Assembly: GCA_019748295.1 (NCBI GenBank)
Contig: JAIEPT010000084.1
Location: forward strand, 1-45,609
Direction of reading: 5' to 3'
Source of the DNA: Gemmataceae bacterium
GTDB lineage: Bacteria > Planctomycetota > Planctomycetia > Gemmatales > Gemmataceae
DNA length: 45,609 nt
This document shows, one piece after another, positions 39,838 through 45,609 of this stretch. Each line of letters opens with the position of its first letter. Within the stretch, counting starts at the first letter, position 1. The position numbers and the translations under genes are program-made. The notes below the pieces were generated by a model that saw only the letters and a list, made by a program, of their open reading frames with translations, did not search any database and was not told where the DNA came from.

Positions 39838-41920
39838 CATGAGCCAATACCTCTGGCTGATCCCATTTCTCCCGCTGCTCGGCTCCGCCATCATCGCGGG
39901 GATGGGCAAAAACGTCCTCCGCGGAGCCAGCCACTGGCCGTGCATCCTCGGAGCCGTCGGCTCGTGCGTCCTGAGCGTGATGACGTTCATGGCCGTTCAG
40001 GCTCATGAGATTCCGCTGCTTGACGAATACGTCTGGTTCCGAACCGGATCCGTCGGCGATCCCGCCTCCGTGCAGGTCGCCTTCTCGCTGCGGGCCGACG
40101 GCTTGACGGCGGTGATGCTGATCACCGTCACCTTCATCGGCACCTTGATCGCCATCTACTCGTCGAGCTACATGAAGGGGGATCCGGCCTACTACCGCTT
40201 CTTCATGGCGGTGAGCCTCTTCCTCGCGGCCATGACCGGCCTGGTGCTCGCGAACAACTTCATCCTGCTCTACGCCTGCTGGGAAGGCGTGGGTCTGTGC
40301 AGCTACCTGCTGGTCGGCTTCTGGTTCTTCAAACCCTCCGCTGCCGCTGCCGCTCGCAAGGCGTTCCTCGTGACGCGCCTGGGAGATATCGGCCTGTTCC
40401 TCGGCATCCTGATCCTGTGGTCGCAGTACGGCACGCTTGATTATCAAGGAATCTTCCAGCACGCGAGCGCGAACGATCCTTATCTTGGCATCGCCTGCTT
40501 CCTGCTCTTCGTTGGAGCCGTCGGCAAGTCGGCCCAGTTCCCGCTGCATGTCTGGTTGCCCGACGCGATGGAAGGCCCCTCGCCGGTGTCAGCCCTCATC
40601 CACGCGGCCACGATGGTGACTGCGGGCGTTTACCTGCTCGCCCGCACCATGCCGCTCTTCGGGCTGTGCCCCGATGTGCAAGCGTATGTCGCGGTCACGG
40701 GAGCCTTCACCGCATTGCTCGCGGCGCTCATCGCGCTTACGCAGACCGATCTCAAACGCGTGCTGGCGTATTCGACGGTCAGCCAACTGGGTTACATGTT
40801 CCTCGCCTTGGGTTCAGGCGTGCAGCACGAACGGCTCGCCACGCTCGCCGTGGTGGCGGCGGTGTTCCATCTGTTCACGCATGCGTTCTTCAAGGCTCTC
40901 TTGTTCCTCGGCGCCGGCAGCGTCATGCATGCGATGGGAGACGTCATCGACATGCGAAAATTCTCGGGCCTTCGCCGAGTGCTGCCGACGACGCACTGGA
41001 CCTTCCTGATCGGCTCGGCCGCGCTCGCTGGGTTTCCGTTGCTATCAGGCTTCTGGAGCAAGGACGAAGTGCTGCTGACGACGTTGCGGGCGAGCCAAAA
41101 CGGCCCGTATGCGACGCTCTATATGGTTTGCTTCATCAGCGCGATGGCGACCGCGGGATTGACCGCGTTCTACACCTTCCGCGCTTACTTCATGACCTTT
41201 TGGGGCCCGGAAAAAATCCCAGCCGAAGCGTATGCCCACCACGGCCATAGCCACGCCGAGCTTCCCGAGAAGCCGCACGGACACGCGGATCACGGCCACG
41301 CCCATGGCGGACATGGCGATTCTGGACACGGCGATGCTGGACACGGCGATGCTGGACACGGCGCGGTGCGGCTTGAGTCGGGCGAAGTGATGCTGTGGCC
41401 CCTGCGGATCCTCGCCATCGGCGCGCTGCTCGTCGGCATCGTCTTGGGACCGACGCATTTGTTCGCTCACTTCCTGGAACGCAATTGGGTCAACACGCCC
41501 GATGGCTTCCCGGTGAGCATGCGTACCGACGAAGCGCCGCATCCGAATCTGATCCTCATGATCGGCAGCGGCATCTTCGCACTCGCAGGCATCGGCCTTG
41601 CGTACCTCGCGTACGTCAAGAACCCGAAGATGCCGGCGGAGATGATGAACTCGGCCAAGCGGATGTATGGGCTGTCGCGCAACAAGTTTTACCTCGACGA
41701 GATTTTCGCCGCCGTCTTCGTGCGGCCCTTGCAGGCGTTCGCCCATCTGTGCCGGGTGATCGATCAGATGGTGGTGGATGGAGTCGTCGATCTGGTCGGG
41801 CAGTTCCCGAGCATGATCGGAGCCGCCATTCGACCGGTGCAGAATGGCCTGGTGCAGTTCTACGCCTTGCTGATGGCGCTCGGCGTCGCGGGATATTTGC
41901 TGGCGGTTTTGGTGCGATAG
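39830..41920 (+). CDS. nuoL: NADH-quinone oxidoreductase subunit L with His-rich loop
   Basis: 696 residues, antiporter-type subunit. The family signature region is present: IYSSSYMKGDPAYYRFF, NFILLYACWEGVGLCSYLLVGFWF with the key Glu, KSAQFPLHVWLPDAMEGPSPVSALIHAATMVTAGVYLLAR with the key Lys, and the late helix KRVLAYSTVSQLGYMF. Between about residues 465 and 515 lies an inserted loop with many His (HHGHSHAELPEKPHGHADHGHAHG, then GHGDS/GHGDA repeats). AGGAG eight bases before the ATG; a second ATG is at 39839. The long amphipathic arm helix is at the C-terminus. Confidence 0.97.
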   Translation: MSNMSQYLWLIPFLPLLGSAIIAGMGKNVLRGASHWPCILGAVGSCVLSVMTFMAVQAHEIPLLDEYVWFRTGSVGDPASVQVAFSLRADGLTAVMLITVTFIGTLIAIYSSSYMKGDPAYYRFFMAVSLFLAAMTGLVLANNFILLYACWEGVGLCSYLLVGFWFFKPSAAAAARKAFLVTRLGDIGLFLGILILWSQYGTLDYQGIFQHASANDPYLGIACFLLFVGAVGKSAQFPLHVWLPDAMEGPSPVSALIHAATMVTAGVYLLARTMPLFGLCPDVQAYVAVTGAFTALLAALIALTQTDLKRVLAYSTVSQLGYMFLALGSGVQHERLATLAVVAAVFHLFTHAFFKALLFLGAGSVMHAMGDVIDMRKFSGLRRVLPTTHWTFLIGSAALAGFPLLSGFWSKDEVLLTTLRASQNGPYATLYMVCFISAMATAGLTAFYTFRAYFMTFWGPEKIPAEAYAHHGHSHAELPEKPHGHADHGHAHGGHGDSGHGDAGHGDAGHGAVRLESGEVMLWPLRILAIGALLVGIVLGPTHLFAHFLERNWVNTPDGFPVSMRTDEAPHPNLILMIGSGIFALAGIGLAYLAYVKNPKMPAEMMNSAKRMYGLSRNKFYLDEIFAAVFVRPLQAFAHLCRVIDQMVVDGVVDLVGQFPSMIGAAIRPVQNGLVQFYALLMALGVAGYLLAVLVR
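41309..41362 (+). repeat. 15-base tandem repeat inside nuoL
   Basis: GGACATGGCGATTCT at 41309, then GGACACGGCGATGCT at 41324 and again at 41339, then a partial copy. It encodes the GHGDS/GHGDA units of the His-rich loop. The two last full copies are identical, so the repeat is recent or still expanding. Confidence 0.95.
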
Positions 41921-41930
41921 CGTTTTCTAT

Positions 41931-42022
41931 GTAGCCCTCTCGCTCCGCGAGAGGACAGCGGCGGCTAGTCGTGCAGCGGCATGGCAATCAGCCGCTTTCC
42001 TCTCGCGGAGCGAGAGGGCTAC
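41931..42022. repeat. Inverted repeat, CTCTCGCTCCGCGAGAG family
   Basis: Arms starting GTAGCCCTCTCGCTCCGCG and ending in the complement pair over about 30 bases; the middle contains CAGCGGC/GCCGCT. Same family as 7577-7668, sharing the loop word CGGCATGGCA. Lies between nuoL and nuoM. Confidence 0.9.
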
Positions 42023-42043
42023 CTAGAAGCAGAGGATTCGCGA

Positions 42044-43813
42044 ATGGATGGGACTTCGCTGATGATGATCGCTCTGGTGGCCCTGCCGATCGCGGCGGCG
42101 ATAGCGATTGCCGCGCTCGGATCGCGACGGGTCGCGCAGGCGCGGGTGGCTGCGCTGGGCGTGTCGCTGGTCGGCCTGGTCCTGTCGTTGATCCTCGCTT
42201 GGCAATTCCACCAGCATCGAGCCGAGCATCCGCCTGCACTCTCAGCCACTCCGACGTTCGCTCCCGAAATGGTCCCGGGAGCCGATCCGGCCAATCCGCA
42301 CAAAACGACATGGAACATCCTCGAACTCGGCCGCAGCGGGGCCGTGCAGTTTTACATCGGCCTCGATGGCCTCAATGTTTGGCTCGTCGTCCTCACCGGC
42401 CTCTTGATGGTGCCGGCCGTCCTCGTGTCGTGGAATGCGATCGAGGATCGGGCGAACGAATACTACGCTTGGCTGCTCGTCCTCGGGGCGGGTCTCATGG
42501 GCGTGTTCCTCGCATTCGACCTCATTCTCTTCTACGTCTTCTTCGAACTGACGCTGGTGCCCCTCTTCTTCCTGATCGGCATTTGGGGCGGGCCCGAGCG
42601 ACGCCATGCGGCCCGCAAGTTCTTCATCTATACGCTTGCGGGCAGCCTTATCACCTTCGTCGGATTGCTTGCGGTCGTCGTGGTCGTTTGGCAACGCAGT
42701 GGGTCCGAAGCAAGCCCGCGGACGCTGACGTTTTCGATCCCCGAGTTGATCGCCCAGGTCAACATGCATCTGCGCATCCCGGCCGAGGCCGCGTTTTGGC
42801 AGCGGTTCCAGGTGGCCTTGTTCCTCGCCCTGTTCGCCGGCTTCGCGATCAAGGTGCCGCTCTTCCCGATGCACACCTGGTTGCCCTTGGCCCACGTCGA
42901 AGCGCCCACGGCCGGCTCCGTGTTGCTCGCCGGCGTGCTTTTGAAGATGGGCACCTACGGCTTCCTGCGGCTCGCATTGCCTCTCGCCCCGGACGCATGC
43001 ATCACCCTCGGCGTGCCGATGATCGGAACGCTCGCGGTCGTCGGCATCCTCTACGGCGCCTTCTGCTCGCTTGCTCAGGACGACATCAAGAAACTGATCG
43101 CCTACAGCTCGGTGAGCCATCTCGGCTTCTGCATGCTCGGCATGTTCGCCCTTAACGAAACGGGCATCACCGGAAGCATGCTGCAGATGATCAACCACGG
43201 CATCTCGACCGGTGGACTCTTCCTCATCGTCGGCATGCTCTACGAGCGATACCACACGCGAAAGATCGCCGACTACAGCGGCATCGGCGCCAAGCTTTAC
43301 CTGCTCTCGGCCGCGATGGTGTTCGTCTGCTTGTCGAGCGTCGGTTTGCCGGGGCTCAACGGTTTCGTCGGCGAAGCCCTCGTCTTCTTCGGCATGTTCA
43401 AGGTGCGGCCCACGATGGCAGTTATTGGTACGGCGGGCATCCTGCTCGGCGCCTGGTATCTGCTCTCGATGCTGAAGGCCGTGTTCTTCGGCCCACTCAA
43501 GGAACCGGGACACAGCGCGCATCATGGGCAGGGTCACTCGCATGGACATGGCCACGCTCACGGCAACGTGCAGGCGGAGGCGGTAGGGAAGCATGAGGGT
43601 TCGGGCGTGCAGGATATCACGGGCCGCGAGGTGATTCTGCTGGCGCCGATCCTGGCCTTGTGCCTGGTGCTGGGCGTATTCCCGCAGCCGATCATCAATT
43701 CGATGCAACCGGACGTGCGCGTCGTTTCGACGATCCTCGAGCAACGCAAAGAAGCCTTGCGAAAGGCCGTCCCGGCGCCGGTCGAGACGAAGACGGCCGA
43801 AGCGCAACGGTAG
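42044..43813 (+). CDS. nuoM: NADH-quinone oxidoreductase subunit M with His-rich loop
   Basis: 589 residues from the ATG at 42044; a frame opening at 41981 is inside the repeat. Antiporter-type subunit: VQFYIGLDGLNVWL, the Glu in LFYVFFELTLVPLFFLIGIWGG, the Lys in FAIKVPLFPMHTWLPLAHVEAPTAGSVLLAGVLLKMGTYGFLR, and KKLIAYSSVSHLGFCMLG. Near residues 487-525 an inserted segment has many His (HSAHHGQGHSHGHGHAHG). NuoL has a comparable insert at a similar place, so the two subunits gained His-rich loops in parallel. One of three proton-pumping units of the membrane arm. Confidence 0.97.
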   Translation: MDGTSLMMIALVALPIAAAIAIAALGSRRVAQARVAALGVSLVGLVLSLILAWQFHQHRAEHPPALSATPTFAPEMVPGADPANPHKTTWNILELGRSGAVQFYIGLDGLNVWLVVLTGLLMVPAVLVSWNAIEDRANEYYAWLLVLGAGLMGVFLAFDLILFYVFFELTLVPLFFLIGIWGGPERRHAARKFFIYTLAGSLITFVGLLAVVVVVWQRSGSEASPRTLTFSIPELIAQVNMHLRIPAEAAFWQRFQVALFLALFAGFAIKVPLFPMHTWLPLAHVEAPTAGSVLLAGVLLKMGTYGFLRLALPLAPDACITLGVPMIGTLAVVGILYGAFCSLAQDDIKKLIAYSSVSHLGFCMLGMFALNETGITGSMLQMINHGISTGGLFLIVGMLYERYHTRKIADYSGIGAKLYLLSAAMVFVCLSSVGLPGLNGFVGEALVFFGMFKVRPTMAVIGTAGILLGAWYLLSMLKAVFFGPLKEPGHSAHHGQGHSHGHGHAHGNVQAEAVGKHEGSGVQDITGREVILLAPILALCLVLGVFPQPIINSMQPDVRVVSTILEQRKEALRKAVPAPVETKTAEAQR

Positions 43814-43833
43814 AACACTGAGTGGAAATCAAA

Positions 43834-43853
43834 CGACCGCGAAGACGCGGTCG
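43834..43853. repeat. Perfect hairpin between nuoM and nuoN
   Basis: CGACCGCG, loop AAGA, CGCGGTCG: an eight-base perfect stem with a four-base loop, 25 bases before nuoN. It could protect the mRNA or affect translation of nuoN; no T-run. Confidence 0.8.
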
Positions 43854-43878
43854 CGAAACGCTAGAGCTTGAGCAAACG

Positions 43879-45483
43879 ATGAACCAACAAAGCGTGGCGC
43901 TGGCGGAACTGTATCGCTATCTCGGCCCCGAGATGGTGCTGGCGGCCTTTTCCTGCTTGATCTTCCTCGGCGGCACCTTCCGCGCCTCTCGGCAAACCTG
44001 GGGCGCCGTTGCTTTGCTTGGACTCGCCGTCTCCTTTACGGCTCTCGTGCTTGGCCCGCGCTGGACGGATCCGAGCAATGAGACGTTCATTCTGCCGGTG
44101 ATCTTCGACGCCTTCGCCAACTTCGTCCGCGGACTGGCGATCCTCAGCGGCGTCGTTCTGGTGCTGCTGAGCTGGGACGAACTCTCCGACAAAACCGCCT
44201 CCGATTACCACGCCTGCTTGCTGCTTTTGACCGCTGGCCTCGGCCTTATCGGGTCGGCGAACGATCTGGTCACGATGTTCCTCGCTCTTGAGATGGTCAG
44301 CATTCCGACCTACATCATGCTGTACCTGCCCAAACACGACAACGCATCCAAGGAAGCCTCGCTCAAGTACTTCCTCTTGAGCATCTTCTCCTCGGCCCTG
44401 CTCCTCTTCGGCTTCAGCTACCTGTACGGCCTCACCGGTTCAACCAATATCGCGGTGATGCTGAACACGCTGCATGAAGCAGGAACCAGCGGCACCGCTG
44501 TGCCGGCCATCGCGGCGATCGCGCTCATCACGATCGTCTGCGGCCTCGGCTTCCGCGTCACCGCGGCGCCGTTTCACTTCTATGCTCCCGACGTTTATCA
44601 AGGCGCCTCGACGGTCGGCGCCGCGTTGTTGTCGTACGTGCCGAAGATCGCCGGCTTCGTGGCACTGCTCAAAATCTTCGGATTCGTGCTGCCGCCAGGC
44701 GTTCAGGCGGTGAGCCACATCGGTACCGGACTCAGCACGCAGATCCCGGTGCTCTTCTGGCTGCTCGCCGTCCTGACGATGTTCACGGGCAACTTGCTCG
44801 CCTTGCTGCAAGACAACGTCCGCCGGCTGCTCGCGTATTCGAGTATCGCCCACGCGGGTTACATGCTGATGGCATTGGCCGCCGCCCCGTACCTTCGTCC
44901 GCAAAGCGAGAGTCCTGGCGGCGGACCGGACGGGATCGAATCGCTGCTTTATTACCTGATCGCTTACGGCGCCATGACGGTCGGCCTCTTCGCCGTGCTG
45001 GTCCAACTCGGCCCCGCCGAGAAACCGGTTGAAAATGTGGACGACCTCGCAGGGCTCAGCAAGACGCATCCGCTGCTGGCCTTGCTCGCCGCACTGTTCC
45101 TGTTCAGTTTGATCGGCATCCCGCTGACTGCTGGGTTCACCGGCAAGTTCATGGTTTTCTTCGGCGCCATGTCCGTGCCCGAGACGAATGCCGCCCCCTA
45201 TCGCTGGCTTGCCCTCATCGGCGCTATTAACGCGGCGATCGGCGGTTGGTACTATTTGCGGATCATCGCCGCCATGTATCTCCGCAATCCCCTCAAGCCG
45301 ATCGAACAACCGACTCGCACTCCCGCCTGGGCCACGGTCATCGTCTGCGCGATTCTGACGCTGGGCCTCAGCTTCCCGCCTGGCTCCCGCTATTTGATGC
45401 GTTGGACGCACGACGCCGCCCGCAACGGCGCCCCCGCTCAAACCGCCGGCGATGCCCCGGTCCGCGAAGTTGCGGAGCGATAG
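43879..45483 (+). CDS. nuoN: NADH-quinone oxidoreductase subunit N
   Basis: 534 residues from the ATG at 43879; a GTG at 43822 would place the hairpin inside the gene. Antiporter-type subunit: LLTAGLGLIGSANDLVTMFLALEMVSIPTYIMLYLPK with the Glu, KYFLLSIFSSALLLFGFSYLYG, RVTAAPFHFYAPDVYQGASTVGAALLSYVPKIAGF with the Lys-type His/Asp region, and VRRLLAYSSIAHAGYMLMAL. Last gene of the operon. The upstream site is weak (GAGCAAACG). The Pro/Ala-rich tail (PAQTAGDAPVREVAER) is short. Confidence 0.96.
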   Translation: MNQQSVALAELYRYLGPEMVLAAFSCLIFLGGTFRASRQTWGAVALLGLAVSFTALVLGPRWTDPSNETFILPVIFDAFANFVRGLAILSGVVLVLLSWDELSDKTASDYHACLLLLTAGLGLIGSANDLVTMFLALEMVSIPTYIMLYLPKHDNASKEASLKYFLLSIFSSALLLFGFSYLYGLTGSTNIAVMLNTLHEAGTSGTAVPAIAAIALITIVCGLGFRVTAAPFHFYAPDVYQGASTVGAALLSYVPKIAGFVALLKIFGFVLPPGVQAVSHIGTGLSTQIPVLFWLLAVLTMFTGNLLALLQDNVRRLLAYSSIAHAGYMLMALAAAPYLRPQSESPGGGPDGIESLLYYLIAYGAMTVGLFAVLVQLGPAEKPVENVDDLAGLSKTHPLLALLAALFLFSLIGIPLTAGFTGKFMVFFGAMSVPETNAAPYRWLALIGAINAAIGGWYYLRIIAAMYLRNPLKPIEQPTRTPAWATVIVCAILTLGLSFPPGSRYLMRWTHDAARNGAPAQTAGDAPVREVAER

Positions 45484-45609
45484 TGGGCTCCGTTCCCGAT
45501 CCGGTGGTGTCGCGTGTCGCTCGGCGCCCCGTCCGGTGGTGTCCGTGTCGCCCGGCGCCCGATCCGGTGAAGCGCGGCGTCGCGGATCCGGTGGTTGAGC
45601 GAAGCGACA
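45484..45609. repeat. Imperfect tandem repeats at the right edge
   Basis: CCGGTG recurs at 45501, 45533, 45564 and 45588. The first two units are 31-32 bases and almost the same (CCGGTGGTGTCGCGTGTCGC and a close copy); the third and fourth are partial. The tract begins 17 bases after the nuoN stop and runs off the window, so its full length is unknown. Confidence 0.7.

Noticed and set aside
41045..41746. Minus-strand frame opposite the nuoL His-rich region
   Set aside because: Its repeated VSSIAVSSIAVS words are the complement of the GHGDA repeat, so it is a shadow.

Overview
The window reads as a chromosomal segment of a planctomycete (phylum Planctomycetota). The reasons are a G+C-rich sequence, a DUF1501 twin-arginine protein, a Ser/Thr kinase with a planctomycete-style N-terminal segment, an ExbB plus triple ExbD cluster next to a membrane-anchored terpene-cyclase-repeat protein, a non-essential ECF-type sigma factor and a lack of strong Shine-Dalgarno sites at part of the genes. 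The order or genus cannot be fixed from sequence reading alone. No tRNA, rRNA, CRISPR array, insertion sequence or phage gene was seen.

Layout. Bases 136-6255 (mostly minus strand): a UbiA-family prenyltransferase, a Ser/Thr kinase fused to a receiver-like domain, a secreted protein with four internal repeats, a HicA/HicB-like toxin-antitoxin pair and an exported hydroxypyruvate-isomerase-like TIM-barrel protein. Bases 6372-7484: a mannitol-dehydrogenase/tagaturonate-reductase family enzyme, divergent from the TIM-barrel gene. Bases 7748-13957 (minus): an ExbB-ExbD-ExbD-ExbD energy-transducing cluster followed by a membrane-anchored protein of unknown function and a terpene-cyclase-repeat protein, with a ClpP-like gene upstream. 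Bases 14310-27028: single genes on both strands (esterase-like hydrolase, MalQ, DUF1501, DUF1028, esterase, class IV aminotransferase, chorismate synthase, small secreted protein, LutA-like CCG protein, ECF sigma factor, MetF, PurQ). Bases 27306-45483: a complete 14-gene complex I operon in the order nuoABCDE-[two foreign-looking genes]-nuoF-[lipoprotein]-nuoGHIJKLMN, all on the plus strand.

The most interesting item is the two-gene cassette at 31022-32523, wedged between nuoE and nuoF with gaps of only 13 and 12 bases. Its first gene starts Met-Thr and carries the proteasome/HslV active-site signature (Thr nucleophile, Asp at position 17, a Lys near 33 and a Gly near 47 counted from the Thr), but is 428 residues long with a helical middle. 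Its second gene is a 71-residue charged protein overlapping it by one base. The cassette is less G+C-rich than the nuo genes around it. It looks like an undescribed N-terminal-nucleophile hydrolase system.

The second theme is structural: almost every intergenic gap holds a long inverted repeat, and in most of them each arm is itself a hairpin (a REP/BIME-like design). Several families recur, and at two loci the two arms differ by changes that preserve pairing inside each arm. Complex I itself has lineage-specific modifications: His-rich loops in NuoL and NuoM, an inserted loop in NuoH, a 328-residue NuoJ, a tailed NuoK, a shortened NuoG that keeps the N7 cysteine set, and a lipoprotein gene in the operon.
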